A stretch of 13,444 bases of DNA, from contig JAUQOX010000056.1 of the NCBI GenBank assembly GCA_030550695.1, forward strand, positions 1 through 13,444, in the 5' to 3' direction. This document shows positions 7,306 through 13,444 of the stretch, piece after piece. Within the stretch, counting starts at the first letter, position 1. The number at the start of each line of letters is the position of its first letter. The translations under genes and the position numbers were made by a program. This DNA is from Gemmatimonadota bacterium. Its GTDB lineage: Bacteria; Gemmatimonadota; Gemmatimonadetes; Longimicrobiales; Gaopeijiaceae. Under the pieces are notes generated by a model, which saw only the letters and a program-made list of their open reading frames with translations, had not been told where the DNA came from and did not search any database.

Positions 7306-7950
7306 ATGCTAAGCAGAACGTGGATGGGGAGCCTGTTGGTCCTGGTGCTCCTGGGAGGGAGTACCCTTTCGCTGGAGGCCCAGCCCCGACGGGGTCCTTG
7401 GGCAGGCGGAGGACCGTTCGTAGGCCAGGCGGTGGAAAAGGCTCTCGAGAACCAGCAGAAGTTGGGTCTGACCCGGGACCAGGTGAGTCAGCTCCAGGAA
7501 CTCAAGAGGATCTTGGACACCCAGGTTACGCCCTTGGCGGAAGAGATGAAGACCCTCCGGGAAAAGATCCGCTCCGGGCAGGTGGAGCGGAACGAAGGGT
7601 TGAGGGAGATGCAGGCCCTTGCGGGTCGGCTCATGGAGGCGGCGGCGCCCCTGAGGGGCCGGATGCCGGAAATCCTGACGGAAGCCCAGCACCGCCAGCT
7701 CAGGGAGATCCTTCGTGCCGAAAGGCCGGCTGGCAGGGGGGGACTCGGCCTGGGTCCCCGGATGATGAGGTGGGGGTGGGGAGGACGGGGGGGTGCTTGG
7801 GGACCGGCGTTCCGGGGTGGGTTCGGATGGCAGGGTCGTTGGGGCGCCGCCATCGGTGGAGGTACCTGGGCGGGCCGGCGGCCTTTGGGGGCCCAGGCCC
7901 CGCTGAACCTCCGCCGTGCAGCCCGTTTGGGTTGGGGGATCCGAGCCTGA
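7306..7950 (+). CDS. Secreted Spy/CpxP-like LTxxQ protein
   Basis: This periplasmic protein of the Spy/CpxP/ZraP type has 214 residues. The family acts as envelope chaperones or stress and metal sensors. A signal peptide (residues 1-25: basic start, LLVLVLL core, LEA before Q26) is clear. The helical body has two LTxxQ-type motifs, LTRDQ (55-59) and LTEAQ (124-128), separated by charged amphipathic helices. After about residue 143 the protein turns into an unusual 70-residue tail rich in glycine, arginine and tryptophan, without parallel in E. coli Spy. The start is firm: GGAGGAGG lies five bases before the ATG. It stands alone upstream of the ECF sigma operon and could be a target of that sigma factor (inference). 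The family call is good, but the client or ligand is unknown. Confidence 0.82.
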   Translation: MLSRTWMGSLLVLVLLGGSTLSLEAQPRRGPWAGGGPFVGQAVEKALENQQKLGLTRDQVSQLQELKRILDTQVTPLAEEMKTLREKIRSGQVERNEGLREMQALAGRLMEAAAPLRGRMPEILTEAQHRQLREILRAERPAGRGGLGLGPRMMRWGWGGRGGAWGPAFRGGFGWQGRWGAAIGGGTWAGRRPLGAQAPLNLRRAARLGWGIRA

Positions 7951-8057
7951 GCAACGGCCACGAGGGAGGGAGCGGCCCCGGTTGCGGAGGGGAAGGGGAC
8001 CAACGCCAATCCTGAACCTTCCCGCATCGGCCGTCAAAGGTTTCCGGCAAAGCCGAG

Positions 8058-8097
8058 GGGGCACCTGTTCGAAAGCGGGCAGGTGCCTCGTGCTTTT
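8058..8097 (+). terminator. Intrinsic-terminator-like hairpin after the Spy-like gene
   Basis: GGCACCTG (8060-8067) pairs perfectly with CAGGTGCC (8080-8087) around a twelve-base loop. The stem extends by a G-T wobble and a G-C pair. A short run of four T bases follows at 8094-8097. It lies about 110 nt after the Spy-like stop codon and separates that gene from the sigma operon. Confidence 0.6.
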
Positions 8098-8325
8098 GGG
8101 GGGTGGGTAGGGGTTCCTCGGCCGGACGGGGGCTGGCCGCTTGAGGGGGTCGGTGTCCGGCGGTCAGGGGGCACGAGGCGGCTGTCCTTTCAAGCCTTTT
8201 CCGCTATCATCAACCTTCTGGAGTCCCTCGCAGGACTGGTGCGGGGGGCGGCAAGAGCGGGTGGGCGGCTGGGGGCAAGGGGCCCGGGGCCCGCCAAGGT
8301 CCGCTGGTTCCGCCCCCACGGCCAA

Positions 8326-8340
8326 CCCGTTCTCAACGGG
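8326..8340 (+). promoter_or_regulatory. Short dyad just upstream of the sigma-factor start
   Basis: CCCGTT (8326-8331) pairs with AACGGG (8335-8340) around CTC. It ends 13 nt before the chosen GTG and includes the only G-rich stretch that could serve as its ribosome-binding site. In the mRNA it could limit translation of the sigma factor, or in DNA it could be a binding site. Confidence 0.35.
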
Positions 8341-8353
8341 GTCGGATGTTCCC

Positions 8354-8941
8354 GTGTCAACGAAGCAGGGCGAGGTGATCGAACGTTCCGACGGGGAGCT
8401 TGTGGCAGAAGCCCGCCGGGGGAGCACCGAGGCCTTCGGCGCTTTGGTGAAACGCTACATGCGGCCGGGGTATCTAGTGGCGCTCTCGGTGACGGGCTCT
8501 GCGGAAGACGCGGAGGACGTGGCCCAGGAGGCCTTCGTGGTGGCCTTGGAGCGCCTCGAGGACTGCCGGGACCCCGACAGGTTCGGAGGCTGGTTCCTCA
8601 CCATCGTGCGAAACCGGGCTCGGAACTATCTGCGCCGGGAGAGGCTGAGGCGGGGGGAGGAGATGGATCCGGAAACTTCCAAGAAGGGAACGGATCCCGA
8701 GGGAGCTCTTGAAGGATGGGAGATCCGCAGGCTTCTCCTGGCGGCCATGGAGGGGCTTTCAGTGGTGAGGAGGGAGATCCTCCTCCTCCATGACCTGGAG
8801 GGTTGGAAACATCGGGAGATCGGAGAGCGGCTCGGGCTTCCGGACGGCACGGTGCGCTCGCACCTGCACTTCGCCAGAAAGTACGTGAGGGAACGCCTGG
8901 AGAAGATCTTGAAGAGCGGCCCGAAAGGGGAGGAACCATGA
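8354..8941 (+). CDS. ECF-type RNA polymerase sigma factor
   Basis: This 195-residue sigma-70 family protein of the extracytoplasmic-function group directs RNA polymerase to a stress regulon. Region 2 spans about 13-100 (ELVAEARRGSTEAFGAL, then EDVAQEAFVVAL and the -10-recognition helix near FGGWFLTIVRNRARNYLRR). Region 4 spans about 127-185 (helix-turn-helix around WKHREIGERLGLPDGTVRSHL). Region 1 and most of region 3 are absent, as is usual for ECF factors. The frame is open further upstream, but that part is not sigma-like. GTG at 8354 or GTG at 8375 are both possible starts, and the second has AGGG four bases before it. The stop overlaps the next start (ATGA), so the two are translationally coupled. 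That places it with the following membrane protein as its likely antagonist. Confidence 0.92.
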   Translation: MSTKQGEVIERSDGELVAEARRGSTEAFGALVKRYMRPGYLVALSVTGSAEDAEDVAQEAFVVALERLEDCRDPDRFGGWFLTIVRNRARNYLRRERLRRGEEMDPETSKKGTDPEGALEGWEIRRLLLAAMEGLSVVRREILLLHDLEGWKHREIGERLGLPDGTVRSHLHFARKYVRERLEKILKSGPKGEEP

Positions 8942-9327
8942 AACGGTCGGACGGAAGGTTGTCCCTGCACGGCTTGGATCCGGGGAGCCGGGATCCCGGC
9001 TACTGGGCTCGGTTCTACCGAGTTGTGATGGCCAGGGCGGGCCCTGAGCTGGCCCGCCGCCGGGGAGAGGCCACCGTCGAGATGGCCGATGTGGTGGCTT
9101 CCTGGAGCCGAGCCCTGGTCCCCATGGCCCTCCTGGCCGCGGCCCTCGCAGGTCTCCTCCTGATGGGGAAACGCACTCCCGGACCCTCCCCTTGGGAGGT
9201 TGTGGCCTCACCCACCGCTTTGGAGGAGGCCCTCCTCCAAGGGGTCAGTCACGGTCCGGCGCCGTGGATGGCCGTGGGGGTCGCCGAGCTGGACGAGCTT
9301 GCTTACTTGAACGGCACCCGGCGGTGA
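8938..9327 (+). CDS. Single-pass membrane protein, putative anti-sigma factor
   Basis: I do not recognise a family by motif; the role is inferred from position and topology. The 129-residue product has a 57-residue arginine-rich N-terminal part containing a predicted helix (GYWARFYRVVMARAG). One membrane span follows (about 58-77, ALVPMALLAAALAGLLLM), then a 50-residue C-terminal part likely in the periplasm. This is the layout of many anti-sigma factors that hold an ECF factor at the membrane. It contains no cysteine, so the zinc anti-sigma (HxxxCxxC) motif is absent. The ATG overlaps the sigma stop codon as ATGA, and GGGGAGG lies a few bases before it. It precedes a membrane-anchored LTxxQ protein, as expected for a sigma/anti-sigma/sensor set. 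Confidence 0.72.
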   Translation: MKRSDGRLSLHGLDPGSRDPGYWARFYRVVMARAGPELARRRGEATVEMADVVASWSRALVPMALLAAALAGLLLMGKRTPGPSPWEVVASPTALEEALLQGVSHGPAPWMAVGVAELDELAYLNGTRR

Positions 9328-9336
9328 GCCCCGCCA

Positions 9337-9362
9337 GGGGGCCCCAGCTTGGGGGGGCCCCC
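9337..9362 (+). other. Strong GC hairpin inside the operon
   Basis: GGGGGCCCC (9337-9345) pairs perfectly with GGGGCCCCC (9354-9362) around an eight-base loop. It lies ten bases after the putative anti-sigma stop and 37 bases before the next start. No T run follows, so it may be an mRNA stability or partial termination element that sets the ratio between regulators and downstream genes. Confidence 0.5.
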
Positions 9363-9399
9363 GGCTTTGCCCCGGGAAGAACTCCGCCAGAGGTGGAAG

Positions 9400-9879
9400 A
9401 TGAAGCTGGAGGGAAAACGCCGTGCCCGACTTTTGAGTGCCACAGTTCTCCTCCTGGTGTTGGGGGCGGGCTTCGCCCTGGGGATGGCGGTGGAACGGCG
9501 CTTGGGGGCCGGGCATTTAACGGAATCGGGCCCCCAATGGTCTGGGGATCGTGAGCCGGGGGCTGCGGCCGGGGGTCAGGTGGCTCCCGCCGACAGCGCC
9601 TCCCGCCGCAGGACCCTCCTGGTGGAGCAGGTCGGTCTGTCGGCGGAGCAGAAGGTGCGGGTGGATTCCATTGTGGCTTTCTACCGGGAGCGGGTGAGGG
9701 AACTCCGGGAACGCTTCGACCAGCAATGGGAGGTAGAGTACGGGGAGATTCTCTCCGAAACGAGAAGCGCCTTGAAAGCCGTATTGAATCCTGAGCAGCG
9801 GGCCGCCTATGACTCCCTCCTCATGGAGGCCGATCGCCGCCGGCAGGAACGTCGGCAAAGGGATACCGTTCCCAGATGA
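9400..9879 (+). CDS. Membrane-anchored LTxxQ (CnrX/CpxP-like) periplasmic protein
   Basis: This 159-residue protein has an uncleaved-looking N-terminal membrane anchor (about 11-30, after a basic start), a loose linker to about residue 70 and a helical periplasmic domain. That domain has two LTxxQ-like motifs, LSAEQ (80-84) and LNPEQ (129-133). They flank a long charged helix-hairpin region, the pattern of the CpxP/Spy/ZraP/CnrX fold. Its size and anchoring resemble the metal sensor CnrX, which works with an ECF factor and a small anti-sigma. However, only one histidine (H39) and no cysteine are present, so CnrX-like metal ligands are missing. GAGGTGG precedes the ATG; the frame is open upstream to 9349, but that part runs through the hairpin. 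It is probably the sensor or modulator of the operon (inference). Confidence 0.78.
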   Translation: MKLEGKRRARLLSATVLLLVLGAGFALGMAVERRLGAGHLTESGPQWSGDREPGAAAGGQVAPADSASRRRTLLVEQVGLSAEQKVRVDSIVAFYRERVRELRERFDQQWEVEYGEILSETRSALKAVLNPEQRAAYDSLLMEADRRRQERRQRDTVPR

Positions 9880-9912
9880 ACGGAGGTGGAGGGCATCTTC
9901 CCTGCGAGACCT

Positions 9913-10623
9913 ATGGACAACGACATCGTGATCAAGACCAAGGGGCTGAAGAAGAACTACGTTTTGGGGGCCGAAACGGTCCGGGCCGTGCGGGGGGTGG
10001 ACCTGGAAATCCGCCGGGGTGAATTCGTGGCCATCATGGGTCCCTCGGGAAGCGGAAAATCCACCTTCATGAACCTGCTGGGGTGCCTGGACACCCCCAC
10101 GGAAGGGGAGTACTGGCTCAACGGCATTCCGGTATCCACCCTTTCCGACAACGAGTTGGCCAGGGTCCGGAACAAGGAGATCGGCTTCGTCTTCCAGACG
10201 TTCAACCTTCTCCCCCGGGCCACGGCCCTGCACAACGTGGAACTGCCGTTGATCTACGCCGGTGTCCCGGGGAAGGAGCGGAAGGCCCGGGCCAAAGAAA
10301 AGCTGGAGCTGGTCGGGCTCGGGGACCGTCTCCACCACAAGCCGCCCGAACTCTCCGGCGGGCAGAGGCAAAGAGTAGCCATTGCCCGGGCCTTGGTGAA
10401 CGATCCGGCCATTCTCCTGGCCGACGAGCCCACAGGCAACCTGGACTCCACCACCAGCGCGGAGATCATGGAGGTCCTGACGGAACTCAACCGGCAGGGC
10501 CAGACCATCGTGCTGGTGACCCACGAGCATGACATCGCTGCCTATGCGCGGCGGCAGGTTCACCTCAGGGACGGCGTGATCGAGCGTGATTTCGTGAACC
10601 ACCATACAGGAGTCGTAGCATGA
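9913..10623 (+). CDS. ABC transporter ATP-binding protein (MacB/LolD-type)
   Basis: This cytoplasmic ATPase powers the MacB-type permease encoded two genes downstream. All motifs of the family are intact in the 236-residue product: Walker A GPSGSGKST (43-51), Q-loop (Q95 in FVFQTFNLLP), signature LSGGQRQRVAIARAL (147-161), Walker B ILLADEP (167-173) and the H-loop histidine (H204, VTHEHD). The FNLLP segment and DEPTGNLDS are typical of the LolD/MacB/FtsE-like branch. In E. coli MacB the ATPase and permease are fused; here they are separate genes. The ATG lacks a strong ribosome-binding site. A GTG at 9886 would add nine residues but sits directly on GGAG with no spacing. The stop overlaps the next gene (ATGA). 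Confidence 0.94.
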   Translation: MDNDIVIKTKGLKKNYVLGAETVRAVRGVDLEIRRGEFVAIMGPSGSGKSTFMNLLGCLDTPTEGEYWLNGIPVSTLSDNELARVRNKEIGFVFQTFNLLPRATALHNVELPLIYAGVPGKERKARAKEKLELVGLGDRLHHKPPELSGGQRQRVAIARALVNDPAILLADEPTGNLDSTTSAEIMEVLTELNRQGQTIVLVTHEHDIAAYARRQVHLRDGVIERDFVNHHTGVVA

Positions 10624-12572
10624 GGGCGAATCCAAGGCAGAAATACGCGGATAAGGTCCCCGCCCGGAAGGGCGAGACCATGACGGGAGGCCGTGGGGGG
10701 CTCCTTGGGCTGGCCCTCTTGGTATGGCTTGTCGTGGGCATCCAGGGGTGCAACCGAGGAAAGGCGGCCAGCACGTCGGCCCCGCCCACCACGGAGGTGG
10801 TCCGCACCACCATGCGGATTACCGCCGATGCCACGGGGAACGTGGAGCCTATCCGGAAGGTGGAGGTAAAGTCCAAGGCTTCTGGCGAAGTGCTCCGCCT
10901 TCATGCCGAAGTCGGGGATTTCGTGCGCCGCGGCACCCTTCTGGCGGAGATCGACCCCCGGGACGTGCAGAACGCCTATGAACAGGCGGTGGCCGACCTG
11001 GAGGTGGCCAAGGCCCGGGCGGAGATTGCGGAGGCCCAGCTTGCCCGCACCACCCAACTCTTCCAGGCTGGCGTGATCACCCAGCAGGAAATGGAAAGCG
11101 AGCGGCTCAACTATGCCAACGCCAGAGCCGCCCTGGTCAGGGCCGAGACCAACAAGATGCTGGCGGAGATCCGCCTGAGCGAGGTGAACATTCGGGCCCC
11201 CATGGACGGCACCATCCTGGCCCGCAACGTGGAAGAGGGGACGGTCATTCAGTCGGCTTCCACCAACGTATCGGGCGGCACCACCCTCTTCGTGATGGCC
11301 GACTTGACCGAGGTTCAGGTGCGCATGCTGGTGGACGAGACCGATTTCGGGCAGATCCAGCCGGGTCAGGAGGCTTTGGTCCAAGTGGAGGCCTACCCGG
11401 GGCGGCGCTTCCCCGGGGTGGTGGAGAAGATCGAGCCCCAGGCGGTCACCCAGCAGAACGTGACCATGTTCCCCATCAAAGTCCGACTGGACAACCGGGC
11501 CGGACTCTTGAAGCCGGGGATGAGCGCCGAGGTGGAGGTTCTCCTGGTGGAGCGCCCCGACGTGCTGGTGGTGCCCAACAACGCCCTGGTGACCACCCGG
11601 GAGCTGGCGGCCGCAGCGTCGGTGCTGGGCTTGGATCCTGAAAAGACCACGGTGGATCTCCAGGCCTTCCAGAGGCTTGCCCAGGAGGCCGGACTGGGGC
11701 CCATCCAGGGCCTCTTCGGTCGCGGTCGGAGTGGGGGTGGGGCTCGCGGCGGCGGGGCCGGTACTCTAGGGGGAGGAGCGCAACCCGGGGTCTCCCCGTC
11801 CCCGGGCGCCGGTGGGGCGGCTGCCGGGGCGGCGGGGGCTGCCGTACCCCAGGAGCCTGCGGGGGCCCGGGGCGGGGGTGGAGCCGAGGGAGTCCAGGGC
11901 CCGCGGACCGGGCCCGGGGGCCGGGAAGGTCTACCCCAGGGGGTGGATCCCGAAGCCATGGCTCGGCGGCGGGCCCGGATGGACTCCCTGCGGGCCATGG
12001 TGGAACGGGGCGAGATCAGTCAGGACTCCCTGAACCGGGTGTTGGCCGCCATGCGGGGTGCCCCCGGCGGTCCCGGTGGGGGGGGCGGGGAGGCCGGGAA
12101 CCTCGCCGCAGGGGGTAGGATGCCGGTCGGGGGAGGGAATCGTGAGGCAGGTCTTCCCCAAGCCGGTGCTCCCCAGACGGCGGGCGACCGCCCGGAGGCG
12201 GCGCCCCAGCCGCAGCAAGGCGAAGGCGGAGCCGGGGGGGCTCCCCCCCAGGGCGTCCAACTCCAGGAGACCGCTCCGGCCCTGCTGGGGCTCGTGAACA
12301 CTTCCGGCCAGCCGCGGCCCGCGGTGGCTTTCGTGGTGAAGGAGGACGGAACCTTGGAGCCCCGGCCGGTCCTCATGGGGGTGAACGACTGGGACAACAC
12401 GGAGATCCTCGCTGGCCTCCAGGAGGGGGAGAAAGTGGCTCTCATCGGAGTGGCTCAGCTCCAGGCCGCCCAGCAGGCCCTGCGGGAGCGGATGGCCAGC
12501 CGGGGCTTCATGCCGGGGATCCCCCCCATGGGTGGGGGGATGGGAGGCATGGGCGGCGGAATTCGGCGATAG
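10620..12572 (+). CDS. Periplasmic adaptor (membrane fusion protein, MacA/HlyD type) with large insertion
   Basis: This 650-residue adaptor should link the inner-membrane ABC exporter to an outer-membrane channel. A hydrophobic signal (about 28-41) leads to a lipoprotein-like site ending at C44 (GIQGC). The family body follows: a biotinyl-lipoyl-like half (about 78-112), a coiled hairpin (113-185), the second lipoyl half (APMDGTI, 193-199), a beta-barrel (about 225-310) and VVPNNALV (317-324). Between there and the membrane-proximal strand around 565-610 lies an insertion of about 230 residues, mostly glycine/alanine/proline, with one charged helix (443-479). The C-terminus is a methionine/glycine-rich tail (four Met after 630). 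AGGAG lies seven bases before the chosen ATG, which overlaps the ATPase stop; an ATG at 10680 would give a shorter signal. It is about 250 residues longer than typical MacA. Confidence 0.93.
   Translation: MRANPRQKYADKVPARKGETMTGGRGGLLGLALLVWLVVGIQGCNRGKAASTSAPPTTEVVRTTMRITADATGNVEPIRKVEVKSKASGEVLRLHAEVGDFVRRGTLLAEIDPRDVQNAYEQAVADLEVAKARAEIAEAQLARTTQLFQAGVITQQEMESERLNYANARAALVRAETNKMLAEIRLSEVNIRAPMDGTILARNVEEGTVIQSASTNVSGGTTLFVMADLTEVQVRMLVDETDFGQIQPGQEALVQVEAYPGRRFPGVVEKIEPQAVTQQNVTMFPIKVRLDNRAGLLKPGMSAEVEVLLVERPDVLVVPNNALVTTRELAAAASVLGLDPEKTTVDLQAFQRLAQEAGLGPIQGLFGRGRSGGGARGGGAGTLGGGAQPGVSPSPGAGGAAAGAAGAAVPQEPAGARGGGGAEGVQGPRTGPGGREGLPQGVDPEAMARRRARMDSLRAMVERGEISQDSLNRVLAAMRGAPGGPGGGGGEAGNLAAGGRMPVGGGNREAGLPQAGAPQTAGDRPEAAPQPQQGEGGAGGAPPQGVQLQETAPALLGLVNTSGQPRPAVAFVVKEDGTLEPRPVLMGVNDWDNTEILAGLQEGEKVALIGVAQLQAAQQALRERMASRGFMPGIPPMGGGMGGMGGGIRR
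12519..12553 (+). other. C-run/G-run hairpin overlapping a G-quadruplex motif
   Basis: ATCCCCCC (12519-12526) pairs perfectly with GGGGGGAT (12534-12541) around a seven-base loop. The G-rich arm continues as a four-tract motif (12530-12532, 12534-12539, 12542-12544, 12551-12553) that could form a quadruplex instead. It lies in the last codons of the adaptor gene, about 40 nt before the permease start. It may simply reflect glycine-rich coding. Confidence 0.4.
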
Positions 12573-12593
12573 GCTCCGGAAGGCGAGGCGAAG

Positions 12594-13444
12594 ATGATCG
12601 GCCAGAAAAGTTCCCTCCTGTCGTGGGAGATCATCGGTGTGGCCATGGGGGCGATCCGGGCCAACGCCCTGCGTTCGGTCCTCACCACTCTGGGAATCAT
12701 CATCGGAGTGGCGGCGGTGATCACCATGACCTCCCTGGGGGAAGGGGCCCAGCGCCAGATCCAGGCCCAGATCCAGGGGATGGGCACCAACATCCTGTCG
12801 GTGTCGCCGGCCCGGGGGCAGATGCAGGGCGTTCGGACGGGGAGTGCCCGCCTCACGGCCGATGACGCCGTGGCCCTCCGGGACAACTCCAACGGTCTCC
12901 TCAAGGTGGCGCCGGAAACCTCCCAGCGGATGCAGATCTCTTACCTTCGCTGGAACGACAACGTGGAGATCTTCGGGACTTGGCCCGAGTGGTTCGACAT
13001 GAACCGGGTCAAGCTGGCCCACGGGCGCCTCTTTGATCTCGGCGACAACCAGGCCCGCCGGCGGGTGGCGGTCTTGGGGGCGGAGATCCCTGCCTCGTTG
13101 GGCGGCACGCCACCTGAGCTCCTGGTGGGCCGGAGCATCCAGATCCGGGGGATCACCTTCGAAGTCATCGGCGTCCTCGAGGCGAAAGGCTCCGCCACCC
13201 CCTGGATGAACCCCGACCGGCGGATCTACATCCCCCTTTCCACCGCCCTGTACCGGGTCATGGGTGGCCGTGACTTCCTCGGGGGGATCTCGGTCCAGGT
13301 GCCAGCCCCCGAGCTCATGGATCACGCCTATGCTGAGATCGACCGGATCCTTCGGAGGCAACACCAGATCCCCCCGGGTCGGCCGGCCGACTTCGAAATC
13401 CGGAACTTCCGCGACCTCTTGGAAACCTTCCAGGAGACCGCCCA
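12594..13444 (+). CDS. MacB-type ABC transporter permease (partial, runs off the right edge)
   Basis: The frame is open from this ATG to the end of the window (283 codons read), so the C-terminal part is missing. The N-terminus matches the MacB/FtsX permease family. A short cytoplasmic start is followed by a first membrane span (about 28-48, RSVLTTLGIIIGVAAVITM) containing the TLGIIIGV signature. A large periplasmic domain comes next, with family-like stretches such as MGTNILSVSP, VAVLGAEIPASL and FEVIGVLEAKGS. The last three membrane spans would lie beyond the edge. It has no ATPase domain of its own and is expected to work with the separate ATPase and the adaptor just upstream (21-nt gap). 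The complex probably exports a peptide, lipid, siderophore or drug-like compound, and the substrate is not readable from sequence. Confidence 0.92.
   Translation, partial: MIGQKSSLLSWEIIGVAMGAIRANALRSVLTTLGIIIGVAAVITMTSLGEGAQRQIQAQIQGMGTNILSVSPARGQMQGVRTGSARLTADDAVALRDNSNGLLKVAPETSQRMQISYLRWNDNVEIFGTWPEWFDMNRVKLAHGRLFDLGDNQARRRVAVLGAEIPASLGGTPPELLVGRSIQIRGITFEVIGVLEAKGSATPWMNPDRRIYIPLSTALYRVMGGRDFLGGISVQVPAPELMDHAYAEIDRILRRQHQIPPGRPADFEIRNFRDLLETFQETA

Larger units (their letters stand above)
7951..8353. other. Intergenic region before the sigma-factor operon
   Basis: About 400 nt without a convincing gene. It contains a terminator-like hairpin (8058-8097) and a dyad close to the sigma-factor start (8326-8340). 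A TATCAT (8204-8209) could be a -10 box, but its -35 position is poor (CTGTCC). The operon promoter should lie here, and no clear ECF-type (AAC/GTC) promoter was found. Confidence 0.5.

Noticed and set aside
8141..8353. N-terminal extension of the sigma factor by 71 codons
   Set aside because: The added residues are glycine/arginine/proline-rich and not sigma-like, and they run through the dyad. ECF factors normally begin close to region 2.
7209..8377. Identical 13-mer GCAGGGCGAGGTG at about 7209 and 8365 as a shared regulatory site
   Set aside because: In a GC-rich window of this size a shared 13-mer is expected by chance, and the second copy lies at or inside the sigma-gene start.
9517..10635. 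372-codon minus-strand frame opposite the LTxxQ and ATPase genes
   Set aside because: It is antisense to an intact ABC ATPase and shows no domain of its own.
11931..13364. 477-codon minus-strand frame opposite the adaptor and permease
   Set aside because: It spans the junction of two real plus-strand genes. The product is rich in His, Pro and Gly and lacks motifs.

Overview
The window is dense, very GC-rich (strong G/C at third codon positions) bacterial chromosome. A lipoprotein-type membrane fusion protein, two exported or membrane-anchored LTxxQ proteins and a MacB-type exporter all point to a Gram-negative (diderm) cell. The phylum cannot be fixed from the sequence. The gene mix (ECF sigma factor, MacAB-like exporter with a separate ATPase, fused ADP-forming acyl-CoA synthetase) would suit Gemmatimonadota or a similar deep-branching diderm, but that is a guess. 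No tRNA, rRNA, CRISPR array, insertion sequence or phage gene was seen.

Left part (1-6145): core genes. priA (primosome helicase) is followed on the same strand by a small HNH-nuclease-family protein. These converge on a two-gene minus-strand unit: a single-chain ADP-forming acetyl/acyl-CoA synthetase and, 40 nt downstream, an unrecognised 159-aa helical protein. A hairpin lies between the converging units.

Middle part (6146-8353): sparse and regulatory-looking. It holds two short orphan reading frames of uncertain reality, a 27-nt near-perfect dyad, an AT-rich island that stands out from the GC-rich background, a hairpin cluster ending in a T run, and a secreted Spy/CpxP-like (LTxxQ) protein followed by a terminator-like hairpin.

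Right part (8354-13444, running off the edge): one tightly packed operon. It encodes an ECF sigma factor, a small single-pass membrane protein (putative anti-sigma), a membrane-anchored LTxxQ protein, an ABC ATPase, a lipoprotein-type membrane fusion protein and a MacB-type permease (truncated). Two junctions are ATGA stop/start overlaps. The order suggests an envelope-stress or toxic-compound response. It resembles the CnrY/CnrX/CnrH metal-sensing module, but is joined to a tripartite ABC exporter instead of an RND pump and lacks the histidine metal ligands of CnrX. This is the most interesting part of the window. The fusion protein also carries an unusual low-complexity insertion of about 230 residues.
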